Under the pieces are notes generated by a model that was not told where the DNA came from, did no database searches, and saw nothing but the letters and a program-made list of their open reading frames with translations. Positions 37,826 through 46,865 of a DNA stretch of 64,000 bases are shown piece by piece (the first letter of the stretch is position 1; the number at the start of each line of letters is the position of its first letter). The stretch covers positions 62,001-126,000 of the forward strand of contig CACWSX010000003.1 in assembly GCA_902763615.1 (NCBI GenBank), read 5' to 3'. This DNA comes from an uncultured Prevotellaceae bacterium (GTDB taxonomy: Bacteria > Bacteroidota > Bacteroidia > Bacteroidales > Bacteroidaceae). The translations under genes were made by a program, and so were the position numbers.

Positions 37826-40609
37826 ATGAACAAAAGACAGTGGTGCGCCTCCCTGATCATGGCAACGACAGCCTTGCACGCAGTTGCACAGAATATCGAC
37901 TTCAACATGACGAATCGTCAGGATGCTGAGGTGAATGAACCAGACTACATCGGATGGGCCGTCAATCAAGGGGCCAGCGAATCCAAGACACTCGAAAACG
38001 GGTTGACCATTACCGTAGCAGCCGTCGGCAAAGCAAATACGCTCAGGGCACAATGGCACAAGAACACCTGTACGGCAGGGAGAAACGGCCAGACCGGTCT
38101 CCGGCTGCTCGGCGATGGTGTGGCTGCCTTCATGGCTGATGCCAGTAATAACACCCCCAACCTGACCGATACCCCTACCGGTATTTCTGTCAAGCTGAAA
38201 GGTCTCAAGCCCGGTCTGCATTCCCTGGCTGCCTACCATGTGTATAAAGATCCTAAATCGGGCGATATGCCCACGATTAAAGTGGATGTGATGCGCGATC
38301 AGGAGCCGGTGGCCGCCCAGACAGGCATGGCCTACGCCAATGTGAAGAGTACGGCCACAGACCTAAAAATGAGCGATGCGGCTTTCTCATACATAGAGTT
38401 TGAAGTGTTAGAGACTACCCAGACCATCACCGTCACTTATACCACGGAAGTAGAAACTGGCAGAAAATATCAGACAACGAACGTGATGCTCAACGGTCTG
38501 CTGATCGACCGCTCGCCACTCACCGCGATGGATCCAAAGCCCGGACATCGTGACTATCACTTAGATGCCGATGATGGCAGCTATACCTTGCAATGGACAC
38601 CAGCCGCGGTGGCTGTGAAGCACAAGCTGGTAGTGGGCACAGAACAAGAGACTGTCAGTCAGTCAACTGATTATATCTATGAGGGAACCGATCCTGCATA
38701 CACCATCACAGGGCTGAGTTCATCACGCTATTATTTCTGGCGTGTAGACGAGGTGGATGCCGACGGCAGGATTCACAAGGGCCAGGTTTGGTCGTTCCGT
38801 CCCCGGCAGTTAGCGTTTCCTGGTGCGGAAGGGTATGGCCGCTTCGCTACCGGCGGTCGAGGTGGTAAGGTGTACCACGTGACGAGTCTCAGCGGGGGCA
38901 AGGAACCCGGCACGTTGCTTTATGGACTGACGGAGATGAATGAGCCCCGCTATATCGTGTTCGACGTCTCAGGTATCATCGAACTCGACTTCGAATCGCA
39001 GTTCACCAAGCCCTTCGCCTATATCGCCGGACAGACGGCACCGGGCAAGGGTATCTGTATCAAGGCATCGAACATCAATATCGGTTCGGACGTGATCTGC
39101 CGACATATCCGTTTCAAGCGCGGCTTGGGTGTCTATGGTAAGAATACCGGTAACGCGATGGGAATAGCGGGTGCCGACCACGCTATCGTGGACCACTGCA
39201 CAGCAGCGTGGGGAACGGATGAGACGGTGAGCGGACGCGGCGCGCTGAACGTGACGTTCCAGTATAACGTCATCTCCGAGGCCTTAGGTATCACCGGTCA
39301 CAAGAACTATGACGACGGTACGAACCACGGCTATGCGGCCACCATCGACGGACGCATTGGCTCGTGGCACCACAATCTGCTGGTAAACTGCGAAGGCCGT
39401 AACTGGAGTATGGGTGGCGGCATGGATGCCGAAAACCATCCCATCGGTGGTCTCGACCTGTTTAACAATGTGGTCTACAACTGGTACAAACGCACCACCG
39501 ACGGCAACTGTCACGCCGTGAACTTCGTGAATAACTACTACAAGATGGGAGCCGACACGAACAAGAAGCTCCTCTTCACGCAGGAGTTCGAGAAAGGCAT
39601 AGCGCTCGACGGCATCAACCAAGCTTACGTCAACGGTAATATCCGCGAAAACAAGGATCACTCGCTCACCGTTCAGGAATATGCCCTCGACAAGCGCGAC
39701 GACATCTTCAACGCCGTACAAAAAACCGGAGGCAGGATACCCACCGACTACGACTATCAGGTTAGCGAGCCGCTGTTTGAGAGCTACGCCACCATCCACA
39801 CGGCCAAGGACGCCATGAAGATTGTAACCAGCTACGCCGGTGCCACGATGCCCCAGCGCGACGAGCAGCACTTGAGAAACGTGCGTGAAACGCTCGACGG
39901 CACTTATACCTACGTTGGTTCGAAGTCGAATATTAAAGGTGAGATAGACGCTGAGGCCGACATTACCGACGTAGCGAACGGCGGATGGGAGGAATGGCCC
40001 GAGGAGCAGCGTGCCGCCGACTGGGACACCGATCAGGACGGCATGCCCAACTGGTATGAGACCGCCATCGGCAGCGATCCTAACACTGCCAACCAGAACG
40101 ATGATCCTGACGGCGACGGCTGGACACTCCTAGAGGATTATCTCAACTTCATGGCCCACCCCTATGTCATGATACAGCCCAATGGCAGTGGCGCCATCGA
40201 CCTGAAGCCCTATTTCATCGGTTTCTTTGGTCAGAACAAGAACGTTGTCACACCCACCTTTACGGTAGATGCTGCTGTGGGTGGTATCTATTCAACTGCC
40301 ATCGAGGGCACTACGCTCACGGTAAAGGCCATCAAACCCGATACGGAGGGTGTTTATCAGTTTAATGTGACGGTGAGCGACGGTGAGACCACCTTCTCGC
40401 AGCCCTTCGGTGTAGCCATCACAGCTGCCGCTACCCCTACAGCCATCAACCTTCAGGCGGCAGAGCCGAAGGCCATCGTCGGTCGTGAATTCTTTACCCT
40501 CGACGGTAAGAAAATAGACACAATGCAGTCGCACGAGACCTACGTGATGCGCACCACCGACAAACAGGGCAACGTTCGTTCAGTAAAAATCATCGCAAAA
40601 TATAATTGA
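37826..40609 (+). CDS. secreted PL1-family pectate lyase-like protein
   Basis: A 927-residue secreted protein: signal peptide (about 1-21), an N-terminal beta-domain (about 22-225), an FN3-like domain (about 235-325, YTLQWTPAAVAVKHKL), and a PL1 beta-helix (about 330-650, FPGAEGYGRFATGGRGG; VDHCTAAWGTDE). A Ca-binding thrombospondin-3-like region follows (DTDQDGMPNWYE, about 733; DDPDGDGWTLLEDY), then an Ig-like domain and a degenerate tail FFTLDGKKIDT. In the segment where PL1 enzymes usually have R-x-P-R, it reads EGRNWSMGGG, so Pro and the second Arg are missing. It may differ in substrate or activity from the PL1 at 19554. Followed 19 nt later by the PL10 gene. Confidence 0.78.
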   Translation: MNKRQWCASLIMATTALHAVAQNIDFNMTNRQDAEVNEPDYIGWAVNQGASESKTLENGLTITVAAVGKANTLRAQWHKNTCTAGRNGQTGLRLLGDGVAAFMADASNNTPNLTDTPTGISVKLKGLKPGLHSLAAYHVYKDPKSGDMPTIKVDVMRDQEPVAAQTGMAYANVKSTATDLKMSDAAFSYIEFEVLETTQTITVTYTTEVETGRKYQTTNVMLNGLLIDRSPLTAMDPKPGHRDYHLDADDGSYTLQWTPAAVAVKHKLVVGTEQETVSQSTDYIYEGTDPAYTITGLSSSRYYFWRVDEVDADGRIHKGQVWSFRPRQLAFPGAEGYGRFATGGRGGKVYHVTSLSGGKEPGTLLYGLTEMNEPRYIVFDVSGIIELDFESQFTKPFAYIAGQTAPGKGICIKASNINIGSDVICRHIRFKRGLGVYGKNTGNAMGIAGADHAIVDHCTAAWGTDETVSGRGALNVTFQYNVISEALGITGHKNYDDGTNHGYAATIDGRIGSWHHNLLVNCEGRNWSMGGGMDAENHPIGGLDLFNNVVYNWYKRTTDGNCHAVNFVNNYYKMGADTNKKLLFTQEFEKGIALDGINQAYVNGNIRENKDHSLTVQEYALDKRDDIFNAVQKTGGRIPTDYDYQVSEPLFESYATIHTAKDAMKIVTSYAGATMPQRDEQHLRNVRETLDGTYTYVGSKSNIKGEIDAEADITDVANGGWEEWPEEQRAADWDTDQDGMPNWYETAIGSDPNTANQNDDPDGDGWTLLEDYLNFMAHPYVMIQPNGSGAIDLKPYFIGFFGQNKNVVTPTFTVDAAVGGIYSTAIEGTTLTVKAIKPDTEGVYQFNVTVSDGETTFSQPFGVAITAAATPTAINLQAAEPKAIVGREFFTLDGKKIDTMQSHETYVMRTTDKQGNVRSVKIIAKYN

Positions 40610-40628
40610 AATATTAAAAACTGAAGTT

Positions 40629-42503
40629 ATGAATACATTTAAGAAATTAATAATAGCAGGTGCATTCTCTTACCTCTTACCTCTTACCTCTCACCTCTTC
40701 GCAAGCGTGCAGGCGCAGAATGCATCAGATTTGAAATGGTCGGCCATCTGCTCAGGTAAGATGAGTGCCGAATGGTATGGCAGCGACGAAGCCAAGACGA
40801 TTGCCGACAACGTGATATCCGGTCAGAAAACCAATGGCGGCTGGATGAAGAACATCGAGTGGCACAAGCTGACAGCCAGCGAGTTGAAGGCCCAGCAGAA
40901 CGCCCGTTCTGAGCACTCCTGTCTCGACAATGCGGCCACGACGATGGAAATGCGTTTCCTGGCTAAGGTCTATCAGAAAACCCAGATAGAGAAATACAAG
41001 GAGTCGTTTACGAAGGCCCTGAACATGATCTTCAAGGCTGAGAAAGGCTGTGGCGGTTGGTCGCAGTACTGGCCTCTGGATGGTAATGGAGCCTATAGAG
41101 ATTATATCACCTTCAACGACGACCTGATGACCAACGTAATGCGTCTCTTGCAGGAGATTGCTGCCGGAAAGGGCGACTTTGCCAATATGGCCGACGATGC
41201 TGCAAAACAACACTGTCAGAAGTCAGTAGAACATGCCATCGATGTCATTCTCAAGTGTCAGGTCGACGACAACGGTACGAAGGCCGCCTGGTGTGCCCAG
41301 CACGACACCATCAAGTTCCAGCCCGCTGTAGGCCGTCCTCACGAACTGCCCTCCATCAGCGGCAGCGAGTCGGCCAGTCTGTTGTCGTATCTGATGACCA
41401 TCGAGAATCCCTCTGAAGAGCTGCAGCAGGCCATCCATTCAGCCGTAGCCTGGCTCGACGCCCATAAGATAGAGGGTAAGGCAGTGGAGGACTTTACGAA
41501 TGCCAACGGCGAGAGTGACCGTTGTGTGATCAACAAGGCGGGCAGTGCCGTCTGGGGACGCTTTATCCAACTGGGTGGTGAAACGGGTCGCAAGACCTAC
41601 GAGTCGTTCTTCAACATGCTGAAATCGCGCGGCAAGTCGCGTTCCTACACCACTGGCGGCAAGACCTACACCTATTCGGAATATGAGATTGCCAGCAAAT
41701 CGTACAACCCCGAGAAGGAGTACCAGCCCATCTTTGCTATCTACGACGATAATCTGCAACACCTGTATTACCGTTTCCTCTATAGCTACGAGGATGCTGA
41801 GGACAGTATCGACTGGAAGGGTTGCCCGATAGTAACCTCGCTCAACGCCAAGCGTCGTGTGAACTATCAGTTCATGGGCAGTTGGCCCCTGAATGTCATC
41901 AAGAACGAATACCCCGCATGGAAGAAGCGTATCGAACAGCAGAATGCCTCGCAGGGCTATAAGACCTACGCCCTCTCAGGTGAAACGAATACTAGCAGCT
42001 CATCGTCGGAATACGGTTTCAAAGGCGACATCAAGATTACCAACGGCAACAGTAAGGGCTATGCCAATGGTAAATCGAGCACCGTGAAATATTCGGCCAA
42101 CGTGATTTACACGGTCCAACTGCCAACGGGCATGAAGATTGACAAGGTAGACTTCTATGGCTACGACAACTACGATGTCGATGCCTATATCAGTCATTTC
42201 AATGGAACCGATTTCGGCGCTACGGATTACGTGTTTCCTGCTAAGAACGGCGACGATATGACCTACGTGAACCACACGCTGGAGGCAGCAACACCCATTG
42301 AGAACAGCTTCAGTTTTAAGCTCGGCTCGAAGCAGTGTTGTCTCATCATCACCCTTTACGAGAAAGACAGCTCTGCAGCCATCACGCTTCCCATCGCTAC
42401 GAACGATGCTGAAGCGCCCGTCTACAACCTACATGGCATGCGTGTAGGCAGTCGCACCAAAGGGCTTTATATCCAAAACAACAAGAAAATCTTTATTCGA
42501 TAG
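40629..42503 (+). CDS. PL10 pectate lyase with C-terminal beta-domain and tail
   Basis: Cleaves polygalacturonate. The 624 residues have a signal peptide encoded by a heptamer array (about 1-28, FASVQAQ), then a PL10 (alpha/alpha)3 toroid (about 32-440): KTNGGWMKNIEW, CLDNAATTMEMRFLAKVY, GCGGWSQYWPL, ITFNDDLMTNVMRLL, AAWCAQHD, GRPHELPSISGSESA, and AVWGRFIQLGG, the region that in PL10 carries the catalytic Arg. A C-terminal beta-sandwich (about 455-590) and the tail YNLHGMRVGSRTKGLYIQNN follow. Ends tail-to-tail with the - strand propeller gene, overlapping by 11 nt. Its first 39 nt closely match those of the lipoprotein gene at 34579. Confidence 0.88.
   Translation: MNTFKKLIIAGAFSYLLPLTSHLFASVQAQNASDLKWSAICSGKMSAEWYGSDEAKTIADNVISGQKTNGGWMKNIEWHKLTASELKAQQNARSEHSCLDNAATTMEMRFLAKVYQKTQIEKYKESFTKALNMIFKAEKGCGGWSQYWPLDGNGAYRDYITFNDDLMTNVMRLLQEIAAGKGDFANMADDAAKQHCQKSVEHAIDVILKCQVDDNGTKAAWCAQHDTIKFQPAVGRPHELPSISGSESASLLSYLMTIENPSEELQQAIHSAVAWLDAHKIEGKAVEDFTNANGESDRCVINKAGSAVWGRFIQLGGETGRKTYESFFNMLKSRGKSRSYTTGGKTYTYSEYEIASKSYNPEKEYQPIFAIYDDNLQHLYYRFLYSYEDAEDSIDWKGCPIVTSLNAKRRVNYQFMGSWPLNVIKNEYPAWKKRIEQQNASQGYKTYALSGETNTSSSSSEYGFKGDIKITNGNSKGYANGKSSTVKYSANVIYTVQLPTGMKIDKVDFYGYDNYDVDAYISHFNGTDFGATDYVFPAKNGDDMTYVNHTLEAATPIENSFSFKLGSKQCCLIITLYEKDSSAAITLPIATNDAEAPVYNLHGMRVGSRTKGLYIQNNKKIFIR
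40667..40701 (+). repeat. CTCTTAC heptamer array inside the PL10 signal peptide
   Basis: Three perfect CTCTTAC units, then CTCTCAC and CTCTTCG, encode the hydrophobic SYLLPLTSHLFAS. Since 7 is not a multiple of 3, gain or loss of one unit would switch the reading frame and abolish the enzyme. Confidence 0.8.
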
Positions 42504-43638
42504 GTATGATTGTGCAGTCCACATCCTCCTTGTTGGTGGAATAGCCTACATAGATCTTGCCATTGTGTATCATTGCCTTGGGATAGCTATATCCGAGCGT
42601 CTTATATTTCCCTTCATATCTTCGCGGAGGCAGGTCTGTGCGTTCACCACTGCGGAGGAGCAGAGCCTTGTCGAATGTCTTACCGTCACGGCTTGTCAAT
42701 AGTACCAACGGCCAACGCGTCTTATCATTGGCCGGACAGCTTACCATATACGACGTTCCGTCGGGCAGATTACCGGCACACTGCTTCGTGCGGGCATCAG
42801 GTATGTTTGTCTGCTCGGGCTTTGACCAAGTCTCGCCTCTGTCCTTGCTGACAGATGCCAGTTTCCTGAACGTGCTGCTCTGATCGCGGAAGAGCATCAC
42901 GAGGGTCCCGTCTGCCTGCACATACTGGCTGGGTTCCAGTTCTCTTGACTGTTTGCCTATGTCCTCACTCTCAAAGACAGCCTTTTTCCAACCGACATGA
43001 CCTGTAACATCGTCGGTGTAGACTGGACTGACATGCAGACCCGGCATAAAGTGCGCTGCTCCGATAATGCGTCCCTCGGGCAGTCTGTATGGATCTTGTT
43101 CAAGCACGCCCGCCATGGGTTCCCCGTTGGCCATCATGACCGGATGAAGCTGACTCCAGTGTTTTCCATCGGTGGTGGTGATATAATAGGTGCGGCCTCC
43201 TCGTAGTTCCAAACTATTCTCCCAAATGTCGATGAATGCCGTAAGGGTGTCACCACTTACCAACCAACCGCCTGAAGTCGTATAGTATTGATCAGTAGCC
43301 GCAACCAGAGTCTTTGGTCTGCTCCACGTTAGGCCTTCGTCGAAGCTCGTACTGTAAACCACCTTCGTGTCGTCGCTGTCCTCATCTTTCAACGAGCTCT
43401 GCCACATGCAGTATAGCCTATTCTTGAATGAAGTCATCACCACGCCGTTGGCATAGTGGTTGCCTTTCTCTTTAGCAGAGAAAATATGGACGGTCTTGAC
43501 ATGCTCACTTTTAGGGAGTCCGAGGCTGTTAGCATCTGTGGTGTCGATAATGCCGTCAGCAATACGTGGCAAATCTTCGGCCAGTACTCCCAAAACGCAC
43601 ATCACCATTGCGGTTATTGTACACGCTCTTTTAACCAT
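42493..43638 (-). CDS. secreted BNR/sialidase-fold beta-propeller protein
   Basis: The 381 residues comprise a signal peptide (about 1-20) and a six-bladed-type propeller with four Asp-box-like motifs: STSFDEGLTWS, TTTDGKHWS, VSKDRGETWS, TSRDGKTF. It lacks a clear FRIP sialidase motif. In pectin and arabinogalactan loci such folds include rhamnose-glucuronate hydrolases and lyases (GH145/PL42 neighbourhood), so a GH33 sialidase label would be unsafe. Last gene of the - strand operon; its start overlaps the CE7 gene end by 25 nt. Confidence 0.65.
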   Translation of the reverse strand: MVKRACTITAMVMCVLGVLAEDLPRIADGIIDTTDANSLGLPKSEHVKTVHIFSAKEKGNHYANGVVMTSFKNRLYCMWQSSLKDEDSDDTKVVYSTSFDEGLTWSRPKTLVAATDQYYTTSGGWLVSGDTLTAFIDIWENSLELRGGRTYYITTTDGKHWSQLHPVMMANGEPMAGVLEQDPYRLPEGRIIGAAHFMPGLHVSPVYTDDVTGHVGWKKAVFESEDIGKQSRELEPSQYVQADGTLVMLFRDQSSTFRKLASVSKDRGETWSKPEQTNIPDARTKQCAGNLPDGTSYMVSCPANDKTRWPLVLLTSRDGKTFDKALLLRSGERTDLPPRRYEGKYKTLGYSYPKAMIHNGKIYVGYSTNKEDVDCTIIPIE

Positions 43639-44918
43639 AACATCTGGGCATAATTAGTCTCCGTTGTGGTCCAATGCTCATTCACTGGCGTAATCAGGCT
43701 CTCCTTAGGAGCTGTAATCAGATTCCAAACGATGTAACTGGTCGTCGGTGGACAGACATTATCATTGTATCCCCAAGTCAGATAGACAGGACAGACGATA
43801 CGACGGGCAAAATTCACTACATCATAGTAGGCCAACGTCTTGACCTTCTCTGGCGTCAGCATATTCTTCATGTGGTTAAAATGAGGATAACCGCCTGCAC
43901 GATGATCCAGATAGCCCGCCATATCCGAGAGTGCCGGATGATTGGCCACACAAGCCGTTACACGAGAGTCGAGACCGGCAGTGATGAGTGAGAGGGCACC
44001 GCCCTGGCTGCCACCCTGAACGAATACATTCCTACCATCCCAATCAGGAAGGGATGTTAGATAGTCAATAGCCCGGACACAGGCCACATAGACATGTTTC
44101 ATATAATAGTTGTCCCTATCGTCGAGACCATTCGTCAGGTATCCGTTCTCATAGTCAAAAGCGGCAGTAATCTCCTTGAACTGCTCATCGGTCATCTCCG
44201 GATTCAGACCGTGAATCTCCATCTCCAGACGGATAAAGCCATTTTTGGCATAATATATATTCCGCATCGGTTCCTTGATAGTCTTGATGCCCGCTCCCGG
44301 CAGACAGAGTACCACGGGGTATTTCCCAGCCTTCTTAGGCTTCGACAGGTAGCCATAGACAGCGTGCCGGCGGTCGGTCTTGAGTTTCAGCAGATACATA
44401 TCTGTCTCGTCGGTGCAATAATGCTCTACCTTCTTACAACTCACCACCAGGTTGTCGTTCTTGGCAGCCAGACGAGCCTCCTCAAGGTTCACCTTCCAGA
44501 AAGTGTCGAAGTCCTGAGGATTGCCAGTATAGGGTTTCAACAGCTCCGGCGAGAACCCCACCTTCACATGGTGCTGATACTTGCCCCCGATATTCAGTCG
44601 GAGATCGAGGAATCCCGGACTTTTCATCGTCCCCATAGCAATAATGGCACGCCCTTTCTTCAGTTTCACCTTACCGGAAGCAACGGCAGGCATCATGTCT
44701 GGTCCAATCTCATAGCTCACTTCCGCGTCCTGCGGCATGCCATAAAGGAAGAATGCCACTTCCACCTTCGCCTTCTCTCCCACTTTATACAACCAGTCGG
44801 CATGATCGGGAACCGTCATCCACAGATAGTCGGAGCGATAGGGGTAGTTCTCTGCTGTAGCCATCATAGCGGCACAACACAGCATCATCATCAACAGTAG
44901 TTTCTTCATCCTATTCAT
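43614..44918 (-). CDS. CE7-type acetyl esterase (cephalosporin C deacetylase family)
   Basis: Likely removes acetyl groups from pectin or other glycans. The 434 residues have a signal peptide (about 1-22), an N-terminal beta-domain (about 25-120), and a CE7 alpha/beta-hydrolase domain with a full triad: S304 in GGSQGG, D386 in WGYNDNVCPP, H415 in VNEHWTTTE. ATG 44918 is only 4 nt after the response regulator stop; ATG 44909 is an equally good signal-peptide start. Genetic coupling of a two-component regulator to an esterase is unusual and suggests that the pair reports on and trims the same substrate. Confidence 0.82.
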   Translation of the reverse strand: MNRMKKLLLMMMLCCAAMMATAENYPYRSDYLWMTVPDHADWLYKVGEKAKVEVAFFLYGMPQDAEVSYEIGPDMMPAVASGKVKLKKGRAIIAMGTMKSPGFLDLRLNIGGKYQHHVKVGFSPELLKPYTGNPQDFDTFWKVNLEEARLAAKNDNLVVSCKKVEHYCTDETDMYLLKLKTDRRHAVYGYLSKPKKAGKYPVVLCLPGAGIKTIKEPMRNIYYAKNGFIRLEMEIHGLNPEMTDEQFKEITAAFDYENGYLTNGLDDRDNYYMKHVYVACVRAIDYLTSLPDWDGRNVFVQGGSQGGALSLITAGLDSRVTACVANHPALSDMAGYLDHRAGGYPHFNHMKNMLTPEKVKTLAYYDVVNFARRIVCPVYLTWGYNDNVCPPTTSYIVWNLITAPKESLITPVNEHWTTTETNYAQMLWLKERVQ

Positions 44919-44922
44919 TGTA

Positions 44923-45645
44923 TTATCGTCCTAAAAACTTCGTATCTAAATAGGCCTGGAAGGCGTCTTTATAGAGGTCGCCGATGGGCAGATAGGTATC
45001 GGCATCCATAATGACGCGGTTCTTGTTGACCTCCTGGATCTTATCGAGATTGATGATGTAAGAGCGGTGGATGCGCATGAATGATGCCGGCAACCGCTCT
45101 TCGATCTTCTTCATCGAGAGCAGCGTAATGATGGGTTTGGTCTCGCCCTCGATCCATACCTTCAGATATTCGCTCATGCCCTCAACGTAACGGATGTCGG
45201 GGATATTCACCTTCACTATGCGGTAGTCGGTCTTGAGGAAGAGGGTATCATCAGATTCGCTGACCACTGGCTGATCGACTGACGACGTGCTTCCCAACCG
45301 TTCACGGAGCCGATTGGCGGCCCTTTGGAAATCCTGCAGGCCGAAGGGCTTCAGCAGATAGTCGACGGCATTCACACGGAAGCCCTCAACGGCATACTCC
45401 GAATAGGCTGTGGTGAACACGACCAATGGCGGCACGGCAAGCGACTTCACGAAATCCATGCCATTCAGGTCGGGCATGTTGATATCGCAGAAGATGGCAT
45501 CTACCGTGTCGTTCTCCAAGAACTGACGGGCCTCCAAGGCACTCTGACACTGGGCGGCAAGCTCCAGAAACGGCACTTTACTGATATAGCCGACGAGCTG
45601 CTGCAGAGCCAGCGGCTCATCATCGATGGCAAGACAACGTATCAT
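44923..45645 (-). CDS. LytTR-family response regulator
   Basis: A cytoplasmic transcription regulator of 240 residues. The receiver domain (1-120) has the acidic pocket D8-D9, phospho-acceptor D54 (FCDINMPDLNG), the T/S of FTTAYS and K in YLLKPF. A LytTR DNA-binding domain (about 140-238) has FLKTDYRIVKV, YVEGMSEYLKVW and MRIHRSYIINLDKI. It overlaps its kinase gene by 4 nt (ATGA). Its target promoter is unknown; the operon's own promoter at 49239 is an obvious candidate. Confidence 0.93.
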   Translation of the reverse strand: MIRCLAIDDEPLALQQLVGYISKVPFLELAAQCQSALEARQFLENDTVDAIFCDINMPDLNGMDFVKSLAVPPLVVFTTAYSEYAVEGFRVNAVDYLLKPFGLQDFQRAANRLRERLGSTSSVDQPVVSESDDTLFLKTDYRIVKVNIPDIRYVEGMSEYLKVWIEGETKPIITLLSMKKIEERLPASFMRIHRSYIINLDKIQEVNKNRVIMDADTYLPIGDLYKDAFQAYLDTKFLGR

Positions 45646-46832
45646 GACAGTGGGATGTTTAGTTCGACAGAATAGACGTCGGCGACGTCGTGGATGCTGA
45701 GCGTGTAATCCTTGCCGTAGAGCAGATTCAGACGCTTGCGCACATTGGCGAGTCCTACCCCGCCCTTCTCTTCATTTGGCACGCCGGCTTTCGAGTTGCG
45801 GCACTCAAAGTGCAGTTCATCGCCCTCCACCGAAACCTTCACTTCGACAAACGACGCGTGCTGATAGCTCACGCCATGCTTAAAGGCGTTCTCTATAAAT
45901 GTGATGAGCATCAGCGGCGGTATCTGGCGGTCGGGCACATCCACCGGCAGGCTGACGTCGATACGGACCTTGTCGGTATAACGCAGCTGCATGAGTGCGA
46001 TATAGTGGCGGATGAATTCAAGTTCGCGCGACAGCGGCACACCCTGTTTGTTGCCCTCGTAGAGCACAAAGCGCATCATCTTCGACAGTTCCAGAATGGT
46101 GTCCTTTGCCTTCTCCGGGTCGATATCCACGAGCGCATGGATGTTGTTGAGCGTGTTCATAAAGAAGTGTGGACTGATCTGATAGCGCAGATATTCCAGC
46201 TGCTGCTCGAGATTCTGCCGTTCCAGCTCAGCCAGTCGCTTGCGGTCGTCGCGGCTGCGGAAATAACTCTTGATGCCAAGGTTTGCACCAAGCATGAGGA
46301 TCAGCACCAAGACGGCCATGATGTCGCGCTCACCCACGATAGGTGGCGGACCATCGTGCCGGAACTCATGTTGCCGCATGGGTCCATCGTGAGCCTGCGG
46401 AGGCTGCGGTGCATCCATACGGTCCCAAGGCTCCGGCGCATCCGGCCTTTCCATCCGATGATCGGGCGCTTCAGGCCGTTCCATCTGATGAGGTGGCGGG
46501 CCTTGATGGAATCTGTTGCCATCCGGCCGATGACTGCATTGATAAGCGGTGAAAGCCACCAACAAGGCACCCACCATAGCAAAGTAGACCATGCGCTTAC
46601 GCTGATGCACCAGCAACGGGGCGAGGAAGAAGTTATGTATAAGGAACAGCAAGAGATAAACAGCGAACTTACGCCACACGACGAACACCTCCGCCCAGTC
46701 GAGCGCAAGGTTGGTATCGCTCATCGTGCGCACATAAAAGCTCAGCAGCGGGGCTGCGAAGAGCAAGCCCCACACTGCCAAGTAAATCAGGTTCTCCTGC
46801 TTTGACTGCTTCATCCAGATTATTCTAGTCAT
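45642..46832 (-). CDS. LytS-type sensor histidine kinase with His/Met/Pro-rich loop
   Basis: A 396-residue inner-membrane kinase. Four membrane segments (about 15-34, 56-75, 81-98, 170-188) precede a coiled linker and a His_kinase/HATPase pair: phospho-acceptor H222 in QISPHFFMN, N-box FIENAFKHG, G-box GVGLANVRKRL. Between segments 3 and 4 (99-170) lies a loop with 7 His, 4 Met and 16 Pro, including near-repeats MERPEAPDHR and MERPDAPEPW. Such a loop could bind metal ions (inference). Lies 33 nt after the beta-helix gene and overlaps the regulator gene by 4 nt. M7 (46814) is an alternative start. Confidence 0.88.
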   Translation of the reverse strand: MTRIIWMKQSKQENLIYLAVWGLLFAAPLLSFYVRTMSDTNLALDWAEVFVVWRKFAVYLLLFLIHNFFLAPLLVHQRKRMVYFAMVGALLVAFTAYQCSHRPDGNRFHQGPPPHQMERPEAPDHRMERPDAPEPWDRMDAPQPPQAHDGPMRQHEFRHDGPPPIVGERDIMAVLVLILMLGANLGIKSYFRSRDDRKRLAELERQNLEQQLEYLRYQISPHFFMNTLNNIHALVDIDPEKAKDTILELSKMMRFVLYEGNKQGVPLSRELEFIRHYIALMQLRYTDKVRIDVSLPVDVPDRQIPPLMLITFIENAFKHGVSYQHASFVEVKVSVEGDELHFECRNSKAGVPNEEKGGVGLANVRKRLNLLYGKDYTLSIHDVADVYSVELNIPLS

Positions 46833-46865
46833 ATATAATAACGCAAGAATCAGGAAAATATTGTT

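Noticed and set aside
42493-43638. Annotation as a GH33 sialidase
   Set aside because: Asp-box motifs are present but the FRIP and catalytic sialidase signatures were not seen, and the context is pectin; left as BNR-fold protein.
45690-46805. 371-codon frame antisense to the histidine kinase
   Set aside because: The kinase on the - strand has all family motifs and overlaps neighbours correctly; the antisense frame shows none.
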